A program made the translations under genes and the position numbers. A stretch of 35,119 nucleotides of DNA from Chara braunii (Eukaryota; Streptophyta; Charophyceae; Charales; Characeae), in NCBI GenBank assembly GCA_003427395.1, contig BFEA01000038.1, forward strand, positions 1,084,662 through 1,119,780, given 5' to 3'. The notes below the pieces were generated by a model. It saw only the letters and a list, made by a program, of their open reading frames with translations. It searched no databases and was not told the DNA's origin. Shown piece by piece: positions 10,105 to 18,613 of the stretch. Within the stretch, counting starts at the first letter, position 1. Each line of letters starts with the position of its first letter.

Positions 10105-10124
10105 GTAAACAATGGCAGCCAAAT

Positions 10125-10162
10125 GTCATATGATCCAGGCACTGCGGCCTGATTCATATGAC
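10125..10162. repeat. Imperfect 16-bp hairpin before the LINE 5' block
   Basis: Arms GTCATATGATCCAGGC and GCCTGATTCATATGAC pair at 14 of 16 positions around loop ACTGCG. The hairpin lies 21 bp upstream of the TATAAAAG word at 10184. A hairpin stands in the same relative place before the second TATAAAAG block at 14855. Confidence 0.65.
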
Positions 10163-10175
10163 GGCTACTTTAGAA

Positions 10176-10230
10176 GTTAGAACTATAAAAGCCGACAAAG
10201 GGACGGGTGAGACGACATAACATCAGAAAC
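10176..10230 (+). promoter_or_regulatory. Putative LINE 5' end block with TATAAAAG
   Basis: AGAACTATAAAAGCCGA followed by a GGGACGGG stretch and CATCAGAAA is shared with 14848-14905. Because LINE coding sequence begins just downstream here, this is probably the internal 5' promoter region of the LINE. The evidence is one internal comparison only. Confidence 0.4.
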
Positions 10231-10250
10231 CCGAACACATACGGTCCCAG

Positions 10251-10824
10251 TTGCCACATGGCATACCGACAATCATCGCAGGGGACTTCAACGCGGCCCC
10301 GGACCGTAGCGTTGACAGGTGGAGGCTCCCCAACCCATGTCGAGGATACATAGAGGAGCACGAAGGAATCATTCGCAAACTCTGTGAAGAAGAGCATCTT
10401 TTTGACTCTTTCAGGCGACTACACCCACCCAGGAGGTTTTTCACCTGTATACGGAACAGTGGCACGCCAGCACAGTTCAGGTCAAGAATAGATCTCATAC
10501 TTATGGCAGAGGACTTGGATAGGGCGCTGCAAGCCGCAGCCACCTTCTCGCTGAGCCCGTGGCCGAGGGCAGATCATAAAATGTGTGCAGTACTACTCAG
10601 GTTCCGCAAAAAAACAGACCCAGGCCCAGACTTTTATAAGCTCAATACATCACTCCTAAAACTGCGCCAATTCCGCTTCTATCTTAGAGACATATGGGAT
10701 TACTGGCGTTCTACAAGGGACCAACATGCCTCATATATTTCATGGTTCAACAACGACTTGGCCTTCATGGCCAGAAAATGCAACGAATTTTCGAAAATAC
10801 ATGCCAAAGAAAAATACTCCCAGG
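10251..10824 (+). pseudogene. LINE A endonuclease C-terminal half
   Basis: This encodes the end of the endonuclease that nicks target DNA so that reverse transcription can start on the free 3' OH. Visible motifs are IIAGDFNAAP, RSRIDLIL and ADHKMC, which are the conserved GDFN, substrate-loop and catalytic DH motifs of the exonuclease-endonuclease-phosphatase fold. The N-terminal half (metal-binding Asn/Glu) is absent. The segment continues into the linker (NTSLLKLRQFRFYLRDIW) and reads open to KYSQ, where the 324-bp element interrupts it. The first codon of the open frame is TTG and is not a true start. Confidence 0.85.
10817..10824. repeat. Target-site duplication, left (CTCCCAGG)
   Basis: CTCCCAGG stands directly before the inserted element and again directly after it (11149-11156). 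One copy belongs to the LINE reading frame. Confidence 0.85.
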
Positions 10825-11148
10825 CTACGTTGCCGAGCGTACACGTACGGGGCTTTTCTGTACGAAACGTACAAATAATATTTGTACGGGAACCTGTACG
10901 CCCCGTACGACCCGTACAAAAAAAAAAAAAGTCATCCAAAAAATACGAAAAAAAAAAAATGATGTAACATCCCAAAACAAGCAACATTTGCCTGAGCACC
11001 ATCTGCAGATTCTTATTAGAATTGGAGAAAAAAAATAAAAACAGTAAAAAAAACTAAAAAAAGTTGTACGAGGCCTTGAGTACGAGTAGCGTACAAGAAA
11101 TGAGTACAACTCGTACGCGTACGGGGGTGAGTACAAGTTGCAACGTAG
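10825..11148. mobile_element. 324-bp inverted-repeat element inserted in LINE A (CGTACG type)
   Basis: The ends are CTACGTTGC and its complement GCAACGTAG (9 bp perfect, about 13 of 18 when extended). It is flanked by an exact 8-bp duplication. The arms (10838-10920 and 11065-11130) are full of GTAC/CGTACG words, and the centre holds the shared AT-rich core. An 8-bp duplication is typical of hAT elements and some other DNA transposons. The TIR is too short and untypical for a firm class. There is no coding capacity, so it is a MITE-like passenger. Confidence 0.85.
10960..11040 (+). repeat. Shared AT-rich core, copy 2
   Basis: GATGTAACATCCCAAAACAA, then GCAACATTTGCCTGAGCACC, then AGATTCTTATTAGAATTGG. 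It sits in the middle of the 324-bp element, which shows that the core is an internal part of the mobile unit. Confidence 0.7.
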
Positions 11149-11156
11149 CTCCCAGG
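11149..11156. repeat. Target-site duplication, right (CTCCCAGG)
   Basis: Second copy of the 8-bp duplication. Immediately after it, the LINE linker resumes in the frame that was left at 10824. Confidence 0.85.
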
Positions 11157-11259
11157 AAATTGGTATTCAAGAGGAAATCCGCAACCTTGAATAGGAAACC
11201 AGTCTACCATTGCACCCTCACCCACAAACGGAATTAGCAGAAATACAAAGAAGCAACTC

Positions 11260-12193
11260 TTGGAATTTGCCCGCCAGAGATGGCAGGGCGCCATCATCAG
11301 AGGTAAGCTAACTAGGCATATCATGGAAGGTCAAATGGACGCATCATTTTTCGGCCTCGCACATACAAGAGCCAGAAGATCCGCTATAGAGGGCCTATAC
11401 AATCCACGTAACGCGCAGGAGGTCACCTCTTACTCCTTGGCCTACGGGATGAAAGTGGCCAAGGACTTTTACAAGAAACTCTTCTCCTCGTCCTTCGCTG
11501 AGGAATCAAAGCAAAGCAGAGAAAACAAAGAACACAATATGGAGGAATTCCTGATCCCCCTCTCCCAAAGAATCACGCATGAACAACGTGAGGCCCTGGA
11601 CCAACCACTAAGGAAAGAAGAGACCTGGAACGCGCTGATGCAGATGGAGGAAGACAAAACCCCAGGAGTAAACGGGCTACCCAAAAAATTATGGGAGGAA
11701 ATGTGGACCCCCATATCGGAGGACTTGATGGAATTTTACAGGCAAGTAAAGGCCTCAGGGGACATGGGGGATGTGGTAGGCCAAGGAATCCTCACCCTGC
11801 TATATAAAAAAGGAGACAAAACGAACATAAGAAACTACCGCCCAATCACCCTCCTCACGGTGGTTTATAAGATGATGGCCAAGGCGGTGCCAAATAGGAT
11901 GATACCAGTCTTGGAGGAGATAATCCACCCTGCACAGACTGGATTTATGTGCAATAGGAACATCCAAGACAATGTGCTGGTTATGATACCAGTCTTGTGT
12001 TCATTGATTTTGAAAAAGCTTACGACCTCGTAGACTGGGAATTCATGGACAAATGCTTGCAGAAAATGAACTTTGGCCCGGAATTCAGGGACTGGATTAA
12101 GATACTCCACCAAAATGCGACGATACGGGTACAGGTCAATGGGTTTCTAGTGCCGAAAATCAAACTCCAGCGCTCGGTGTGACAAGGTGACCC
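11260..12193 (+). pseudogene. LINE A reverse transcriptase, fingers and palm motif A
   Basis: Reverse transcriptase of the LINE. Motifs in order are DKTPGVNGLPKKLW (motif 0/1), NYRPITLLTVVYKMMAKA (motif 2), HPAQTGFMCNRNIQDN, then after a frameshift near 11990 FIDFEKAYDLVDWEFM (motif A with the first catalytic Asp) and RSV-stop-QGDPL (motif B, interrupted by TGA). Upstream (11160-11260) the linker also carries a TAG stop. At the frameshift, a 15-bp word (ATGATACCAGTCTTG, 11983-11997) duplicates the stretch at 11899-11913. Motif C (the FADD/YADD pair) is missing: sequence jumps from motif B at ~12195 to the thumb. Confidence 0.9.
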
Positions 12194-12194
12194 A

Positions 12195-13472
12195 TTAACC
12201 CAAGGCTGGTGGATCCACTTCCACGATGTTCGTCCCCCAAAGCAACCCAAAGTTGACTGGAGACCGCTGGAAGAAAAAATCAGGGTCCCAGGGGTAGCCC
12301 TTTCAACTCACGGGCCTCCAATAGAAAATGACGAATGGATTACTAGGCCAGCCCTGGGAAAAATGCAGAACTGGAAGAACAAAAGGACTTCTATTTTTGG
12401 GAGGGCCTTAATTATCAACAACGTGGTACTGGCCTCCATTTGGTACAAATCAACTTTCTGGCACCTAAGGAAAGGCAGCATCAAGAACCTCAAGAAGCAA
12501 CTGGCGGCATTCCTCTGGCGAGGGAATCATGAGCAACAAAATGTGATTAATAGGGTAGCATGGGACACACTGATTCAACCAAAAACCAAGGGAGGCCTAG
12601 GCTTGCTGGACCCCTCCCTGCAAGCCATCGCACTATCAATACAATGGATCAAAAGATTGATTGTTGGAGCTAATCCCCCATGGTGAGACCTGGCATTGGA
12701 ACAAATCCGGAGATTGGCTCCCAGAACCGCAATCGCAGTGAACCCGCTCACATGGATTGAGGATAGGTATTGGACCATTCCCCGAGCCAACACCAACCCA
12801 TGACAGGAGGGGCAGAGAGGAGCCGCCAGGCAAGATCTAGTAAACGATAAATTTTGGAGCAACCTAATCAAGAATTGGAGGAGGCTACCCATCCACGATA
12901 GGCCTCCCCCGAAACGGATGGCGGAGATCCTTCGGCAGCCCCTCTTTGGGAATAGGGCAATCACAGATAGACAAGGTAGTGTATTCGGCAACTCAGATCC
13001 CCATTGGGCCTCATGGGTCAGACATGGGATCCTCAGAGTAGGGGACATATGGGATGAAGAAAACAATGATTGGAAAACGGCCCAACAACTCAGGACCCGC
13101 CTGCCCTACGCTCACAAGCTGGAAGACACTCTGGATCAGCTAATATTCTCGATTTCCCTAGCATGGAGGATAACCTTGAGAAAAGGGAGATCATTACAGA
13201 AACAAGATTGGGTGGCAGTAAGGGTAGAGGACTTCCCATTGCAAATAGGGGTAGTGGTAGAGGCAAGACCGGATGAGGCAATGGTTAACCTTTTCGAAAG
13301 AAGAGGAGACGATAACCTGGTCAGATATCACCCAGACGCAGTCCAATGGCATGAAAATTCCAACCTCTACCGAATTCGGGTGCTGCAGAGCCATAAGGAA
13401 GGGAAGACACAATGGCGAGCTTATCGACCAGAAACCCCCCTATCCAGGCTAGCCATGGACCCTCTAGAATGA
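12195..13472 (+). pseudogene. LINE A RT thumb and connector region
   Basis: From about 12350 the frame reads MQNWKNKRTSIFGRALIINN, then RVAWDTLIQPKTKGGLGLLD, a region typical of L1-type ORF2 after the RT palm. A stop at 12684 (TGA in place of Trp) and another near 12802 separate it from 12918-13472, which continues the connector (DPHWASWVRHGILRVGDIWD; YAHKLEDTLDQLIFSISLAW). The connector ends at a TGA at 13470, with the same frame continuing beyond it. No catalytic motif is expected here. Together with the next segment it is homologous to 29680-30072 on the minus strand. Confidence 0.8.
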
Positions 13473-14114
13473 CAATGGATAAGAGGACGAAAAGGGCAAC
13501 CGGTTCATCTGCATGAATTAACAGTTCAAACCACCTACAGAATGCTCAGACCCCGGGTGGATGTGCAGACAGAGATAGGTGATAGATGGCAGAAAAGCCT
13601 TAACCTAAATAAAGACCGAATAAGAAGGCTGAAATGGTTCAGAGGGGTGAAGGAGAGACCGACAAAGTTCGCCTCTCTACAATGGCAAATAAGTCACAGA
13701 TGCCTCCCCACAAATAATTGGATCATCCACAGGACGAACTTGGAACAAAGGGGGGAGGCTCTCCCATGGTGCAAACTCTGTAACGCAGGTTTTCTAGGGC
13801 GTAGAATATGTGAAACAATAGAATACATTTTTCTGCAATGCCCTAGGGCTGTCCTGCTGTGGCGATGGTGGGATCGTATCTGGTCACAACTGGGCACCGA
13901 TGAGGAGTGGCCATGGAGATGGGAAGCTCTTCTATTAGGAGAGTTTGGAAAGCCACACACATCTAACCTGGCTAGTAATCTCTTCTCCATAGCCAGGAAG
14001 GCAATGATCTGGACGCTATGGTTAAGAAGGTGCATTTTTTTTATCAAGAGGGGGCCAGCATGGAGGAAGGGGAAGTGGCAGACACAGTTGAATAATTCAT
14101 CGAAACCGAAATAA
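13473..14114 (+). pseudogene. LINE A C-terminal domain with zf-RVT finger
   Basis: The frame reads TYRMLRPR, then FASLQWQISHRCLPTNNWIIHR, then WCKLCN and ETIEYIFLQCP, ending in LLWRWWDRIW. This is the zf-RVT pattern (C-x2-C, then ETIEH-x3-x2-C) found at the C-terminus of plant LINE ORF2 and some host RNase H-like proteins. The usual His of ETIEH is Tyr here, so one zinc ligand appears lost. The minus-strand sister copy keeps ETIEH. Translation runs to a TAA at 14112; related coding words (FCAEWPGGERGG) continue in another frame to about 14230. Confidence 0.85.
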
Positions 14115-14689
14115 GAATGCATTGGAAAAGAGTGCAGGGAAAAATGGAAATCCTCACGCAAAAAGCAGATATCATTAAGGAAATCCAGAAATTCTGCGCA
14201 GAATGGCCTGGGGGGGAAAGGGGGGGTAGGCTGGAGGGATGAGGAGGGACAAGGGGACTTTACAAAGGACTACAAACTAAGATTCCATGATTGGCTCCAG
14301 CTCGACCCCAACATCCCTATGAAGAGCCCTGAGCAGTTCCCATACATGTTCCCTCCGCCAGCCACAGCAATTGTAGAAAGACAATGGTTTGGGCATCTGT
14401 AAGGAGGTGGTATGCTGGTAGAGGGTTAGATAAGTGCTGACAACATGCTACTTTCGGGCATTGGTAGAGGGTAAGATAAGTTTTGGTCTACATTCATTCT
14501 GTAAACTTTGCTGTAAGGGGACGCGGGAAGCAATGAGGAAAGATGGATTAGGGAGGAACAATTCCCTCAGCAGTAGAAGGTCTGGCACCTAATACAGGGC
14601 GAAGAGGTTTTTCCCCTTCTCAACAATCTGCGCAGCCAATCCTCTGGGAACCAGAGCAATCAATGCTGGCAGAATTTTTCTCAGGTACT

Positions 14690-14788
14690 TTTCAGACACC
14701 TTCCTGAATTTCTCTGTATAAGGGACGCTGGACCCGTTTTCCAGCAGGTGATGCTCCCCACCAATAGATGGAGTGGCCGCGTGAAGAT
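14690..14788 (+). repeat. LINE A 3' UTR, conserved part
   Basis: GGGACGCTGGACCCG, CAGCAGGTGATGCTCCCCAC and CAATAGATGGAG match the minus-strand copy at 28530-28640. A shorter form (GGGACGCTGG, GCTCCCCACCAATGGA) is present at 31615-31655. It is probably recognised together with the terminal hairpin by the element's own RT, as in other LINEs with conserved tails (inference). Confidence 0.75.
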
Positions 14789-14826
14789 CTACTAGGCAAG
14801 GCTGCTCTTATCACCTTGCCTAGTAG
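14789..14826 (+). repeat. LINE A 3'-terminal hairpin, 13-bp stem
   Basis: Stem CTACTAGGCAAGG with CCTTGCCTAGTAG closes the 12-nt loop CTGCTCTTATCA (14802-14813). The identical loop is held by a wholly different perfect stem at 28486-28527 and by a third stem at 31677-31702. Confidence 0.85.
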
Positions 14827-14840
14827 GTTTTTCGGAATCG

Positions 14841-15464
14841 CCATTAAAAAGAACTATAAAAGCCGAAAAACGGGTCCGACATCCCTTACATCATAGAAAA
14901 AGGTTCGACACACCCAGGCACATATCCTGTTCCATTTACCCTAATCTAATGTGCGAGTTATCCCTAATCTATCAGTATTCAATCCTAACACTGGTCACAG
15001 TCAGCAGTGAAAACTAAAAACTCAAAAAATCAGCAAACTCAACACAAAAACATAGACAAATGCAATGTCCCTAAGTCGTACTAAAACTCACATATGCAGA
15101 CTCAGTGACCTAGGGAAGAAAACATAGAAGAAGGCATAAAACCAACAAGCAGAAGTTACTACAAAAAGGCAGCAACTGACCATGGTTTTAATCAGTACAA
15201 AAAAGCAGCAACTGACCATGGTTTTCATAGGAAGAAGGTAGAGAATTTCAGTTCCGGGTGCAGTGGAGGTTTTTGTGTTTTATTGCTTTCCTTTTCCAAA
15301 CGGGTTTCATAAGACAAAGTTACCTTCAATTGAAGGCCAAATAACTCATGGAGTTTCATATAATGCAACTTTTCACGTAATTGTTTTGTTTCTGTCTGTA
15401 TGACAATCAATTGTTTATGGATTTTCATTTCAAATTGTTCTCTAGACTTCTTATCAATATGAGG
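14841..15464. other. Second TATAAAAG block, then no recognisable gene
   Basis: AGAACTATAAAAGCCGA (14851-14867) repeats the LINE 5' block of 10180 directly after the LINE 3' hairpin. It is either a truncated head-to-tail neighbour or a conserved post-hairpin segment. Further on, a 27-bp word (ACAAAAAGGCAGCAACTGAC...) is repeated at 15161 and 15197 (36-bp period). Sequence from 14900 to 15464 shows no other structure. Confidence 0.45.
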
Positions 15465-16060
15465 TCATCGTAACACTGTATATAACGTGCGTGTTTTTGG
15501 TAATCTAAGAGCTCGTGTCTTTCTCTGAATTTCAAAAGATTTGACAACGATCGCTATTTTTGCAGTCATTTGTTCAAGTATGTTTTTTGTTGGGCCGTCA
15601 GCAGTCCTGTGAAGGCCTGCCATTTGGTTACAAATCGCTTTAGCTGTGAAACCTTTGTTTTGTACTTTGCTAGTCCAGTCAGTGTGGATTGCCTGCTTGA
15701 TCGAATACTTTATTTCTGCCGGAACCATTGGGGGCGTGATTCTCTCTCCCCTTCTGGTTGCTGAATTTCGAAGTGTCCATAATGTCCAGAGAATGGAGGC
15801 TCTCAAAGTTTCTTCTGCATAGCCAAGCTGTCCCGGTACTTCGTCTCGTTGCTGACCCTAGCAGCACAAAATCATCAGTCCATCTTTCAGCTGTTGCCGG
15901 CACCGACACTGATGAACTTCTCCACCATGCCCACAAAGGGCGGGTCAAGTCACAAAACAAACAGAAGTGTTGCAGGTCTTCCAATATCAATCCCGAACAT
16001 AGCTTACAGCGAGGCGAGGCGAGGCCTTGTGCGTTCTTCTGGCACACCACATTGCTGTGG
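15465..16060 (-). pseudogene. LINE B C-terminus with zf-RVT-like finger
   Basis: RCKLCSGLILEDLQHFCLFC shows the C-x2-C, His and Cys pattern of zf-RVT, followed by RPLWAWW. The frame then shifts and continues as MRASILWTLWTLRNSATRRG to a stop at 15465. The 3' UTR below 15465 does not show the terminal hairpin seen in LINE A. Confidence 0.8.
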
Positions 16061-16990
16061 GAAGGGCTTGACGAGCAATCAACCAGAGGAGTCCTGAATG
16101 CTTCACCACTGACAAGTCCATTAACATTTTCCAAAAAGCTGGCAATGCAGCTGCTAGACGCGGCAAAGAATCCATTATCCAGTTTGTGGCCATCCATCTC
16201 CTGGCCACAATCCAGTTTACATCCAGTTTTCGCCTAGCAATTTGATACCCTATTCTAACTGTATAATCATACAGCGGTACATAAGCTCGTCTTTTGAGTG
16301 GGTGATCCCATTCCCAATTTCTTGGGTCTACTGGCAAGCTATAGGCCGGTACCGACAAGAAGTAGGGACGGCATTTGTCATTGGTTTCCAGCACACACGC
16401 AGGAATCAACTGGTCTAGTGAGGGAAAAGCTTTGTCGGGGCAGTGTCGTTGCATCACTGGGCCCAGAGTGGTGGCTGCATTCTCGGGTTGCCAGGCGGAA
16501 GCATCGATGACCTGTGCTGGTGAGATAGAATCCACCCTCCAGATGCAGTCAGAAATATCATGTTCTGCAGATCTATACCACATCCCTGTTGCAGGCTGTA
16601 TTCCCAGCCGCAATATATCAACTCATTCCTGGGGCATCGCGTGTTGGAGCATCTGTAAGTGTTGTTGCTGGCGCCAGAGTCCCGTAAGTTTGGCACCGAG
16701 TTGGTCTTGTGGTTTCCAGTCCTTTGTCACCACATCCCAGATGTCTGCAAGAGTACCCACCCCTCATGACAACCAAGCATCCCCACAGGCTCCGACCCCA
16801 AAGCAGGAGAACGGGGTGCCTTGCAGGGATAAGACGTACGGGTTGTCAAAAAGCGGTTGGGTGAGCAGTCTTTCTGCAGACTTATCTGGCTGTTTCAAAT
16901 GCGGTATGCAATTTTTCCATGCTGCCAAAATTCCACCCCACAATCCTTGTGGGAATTTCTTCGTTGAGTAGGGTGGTGTGAGAATTGCCA
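15987..16990 (-). pseudogene. LINE B connector region
   Basis: Minus-strand frames 16764-16991 and 15987-16613 read continuously in sense (KSAERLLTQPLFDNPYVLSL, GVGTLADIWDVVTKDW, RIGYQIARRKLDVNW) apart from stops and shifts. They end in LLWLIARQALPTAMWCARRT, the sequence leading into the finger. No enzyme motif lies here. Confidence 0.75.
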
Positions 16991-16991
16991 A

Positions 16992-17459
16992 TTACAGGTA
17001 ACGGCAGTCTTCCCAGCCCCAATGGTTTCGCAAAATAACCTCTGCCAATTGTCTCCATGCGGGAGACGGCCCTTCAAGGATGGCCCAGATTATCCATCTA
17101 ACATCCAAAATCGACATTCCTCCTTGCCGTTTAGGTTGGGTCAGTACATCCCAGGCCACTTTTGGAAGGAAATTGGCCTCCCCTCCCTCCTCCTTCCAGA
17201 TGTAATGTGTTAGGATGCGACGAATAACTTGCAGTGTAGGCACATCGAGTTGGTGGATGGCTCGCTGATACCAGATTGTTGATAATATTGCGTTGTTTAT
17301 TACCAATCCTCTGCCTGTGAGACTGACCCCTCTAACTCGGAGCCATGGCCGAAGGGCTTTCCTCACGGTAGAGATTACTGGAGTCAAGTCCAACAATATT
17401 TGGGGTGAAAACATGACCCGGTGGCCTAGCAAAGTCTGTTGTTGAGTCGGCAGCACCAC
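16992..17459 (-). pseudogene. LINE B RT thumb region
   Basis: The segment contains VSLTGRGLVINNAILSTIWY and FLPKVAWDVLTQPKRQGGMS, the region after the palm in L1-type ORF2 (compare GRALIINNVVLASIWY and RVAWDTLIQPKTKGGLG in LINE A). It was chosen as a continuous open segment, not as a gene with its own start. Confidence 0.85.
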
Positions 17460-17790
17460 ACGGAGGCCCCAATGATGAGGGGCTTGAACTCCCGAGGGGA
17501 CGCAGATTTAGACCAATTGATTGTCGCTTGCGAAAGATGGCAAAATATGTGAACGTTTGTTGAAGTGCTTGGAACGCTGCATCATCTAGCGGGGGCAGTG
17601 CAACTGAGTCATCTGCAAAAGCCTCAGTTTTGAATCTGTCGCCAGAGGGTATCAGGAGTCCAGGCACATCAGGGTTTGCTCTGACCATCGCATGCATAAC
17701 CTCGACATACAAAACATATAAGTAAGGCGCTACCAGGCATCCCTGTCGTACCGATCTAGTCAGGACATGGGGGTGGACAGCGCTCCATTA
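17332..17790 (-). pseudogene. LINE B reverse transcriptase, motifs B and C
   Basis: Minus-strand words TRSVRQGCLVAPYLYVLYVE (motif B, at ~17755-17700) and TEAFADDSVALPP (motif C, FADD at 17619-17608) identify the palm of a non-LTR reverse transcriptase. Both catalytic Asp residues of FADD are present. Upstream motif A and the fingers are absent. The frame shifts around 17460-17530 into the next segment. Confidence 0.85.
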
Positions 17791-17800
17791 ATGCATAAAG

Positions 17801-18147
17801 ACGATGTTGATGTGACCCTCAGCCAAAAGTTGTTTGTATTGCAATGCTACACAACATTTTTTTTTCGGGAATTTTAGGACTTTNGTTTTTTTTTTTTTTT
17901 TTTTTTTTTTTTTGGCGCTGGGTCTNCCCAGATCCTTGCCCGGGGGTCATGCCCGGCCGGGCACCCGGGCGTGTATCCGGACACAAGTTGGGTGCCCTGG
18001 CGCCCGGAAAAACAACCTAGGTGATTACTAAGTATCTAGGCTTCCAGCCGGGCCGCTCGGGTCACCCTATGTTCCCGGGCGGCCCGGCCGTGCAAGGACT
18101 AGGGAAGGTCCCAGCCAAAAAAAAAAAAAAAAAAAAAACGAAAAAAA
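17801..18147. repeat. Nested CCCGGG-type fragments and T/A homopolymers
   Basis: A truncated minus-strand core (17814-17884) is followed by a T run (17888-17914), then GC-rich blocks with CCCGGG, GCCCGGCCGGGC and GGGCGGCCCGG (17940-18090), a CCTAGGTGATTAC word (18017) also found inverted at 9135, and an A run (18117-18138). The piece 18037-18117 matches, inverted, 18349-18420. Two undetermined bases (17884, 17926) mark assembly difficulty. Confidence 0.6.
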
Positions 18148-18237
18148 ACTAGGCTACCAGAGTGGCCCGGGGTCACTTGCCCGGCCGGGCCAAAATAATA
18201 AAAATAAATAAAATATTTTTCAATTTTATTTTTTATT

Positions 18238-18345
18238 TTAAATTTGGTGAAGAATTTCGATGTGACCCTGAGGCAAAAGTTGTTCAATTTATTTTTCTGC
18301 ATAACATAGTTTTTTTTCAGAATTTTTGGATTTTTTTTTCTTTTT
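18238..18345 (-). repeat. Shared AT-rich core, minus copy
   Basis: Minus strand: ACTATGTTATGCAGAAAAAT, then AACAACTTTTGCCTCAGGGT and CACATCGAAATTCTTCACC. It is the inverted partner of 18421-18512. Confidence 0.75.
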
Positions 18346-18420
18346 TTTTTTTGGTGGGACCTTACCTGATCCTTGCACGGGCTGGCCACCCGGAGCCCGG
18401 GCGGCGCGGCTGGTAGCGTA

Positions 18421-18512
18421 GAAAAAAACACTATGTTATGCAGAAAAATAAACTGAACAACTTTTGCTTCAGCGTCACATCGAAATTCTTTACCAAATTT
18501 AAAATAAAAACT
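18421..18512 (+). repeat. Shared AT-rich core, plus copy
   Basis: ACTATGTTATGCAGAAAAAT, then AACAACTTTTGCTTCAGCGT and CACATCGAAATTCTTTACC. It is nearly the same as the inverted copy about 180 bp away. Confidence 0.75.
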
Positions 18513-18613
18513 TCAATTAAAAAATAATTTTATTTTTTTTCTTTTTGGCCCGGCTGGGCAAGTGGACCTGGGCCACTCTGGTAACCTAGCTAATTATGTA
18601 ATAGCTACCTGGT

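Larger units (their letters stand above)
10163..14840 (+). mobile_element. LINE-1-type non-LTR retrotransposon, broken copy (LINE A)
   Basis: The copy carries, in order, the 3' half of an apurinic-type endonuclease, a reverse transcriptase, a long connector, a zf-RVT-type finger and a 3' UTR ending in a strong hairpin. This is the ORF2 order of L1-clade elements in plants. The endonuclease N-terminus and all of ORF1 are missing: the 5' block is fused directly to mid-endonuclease. Stops, frameshifts, a deletion of RT motif C and an inserted 324-bp element make it inactive. It belongs to the same family as the minus-strand copy at 28462-30072, with shared C-terminal words and 3' UTR. Confidence 0.9.
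15465..17800 (-). mobile_element. Second LINE, 5'-truncated, different family (LINE B)
   Basis: Reading minus from 17800, the copy begins inside RT motif B and runs through motif C, thumb, connector, zf-RVT-like finger and C-terminus to a stop at 15465. Its protein words differ from those of LINE A (for example RRILTHYIWKEEGG and LLWLIARQALP), so it is a separate L1-type family. The 5' truncation meets the palindromic repeat region. At least three frame changes and several stops are present, so it is inactive. Confidence 0.85.
18148..18594. mobile_element. Foldback element, ~180-bp inverted arms (CCCGGG type)
   Basis: The left arm from 18148 reads CTAGGCTACCAGAGTGGCCC. The right arm, read on the minus strand from 18594, reads CTAGGTTACCAGAGTGGCCC. 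The arms continue in parallel for about 180 bp, including CTTGCCC(G/A)GCCGGGCC and the whole AT-rich core in opposite orientations. The ends resemble the CTACGTTGCC ends of the 324-bp element. No target duplication is evident. The right end lies 20 bp from the Ty3 LTR. Confidence 0.75.
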
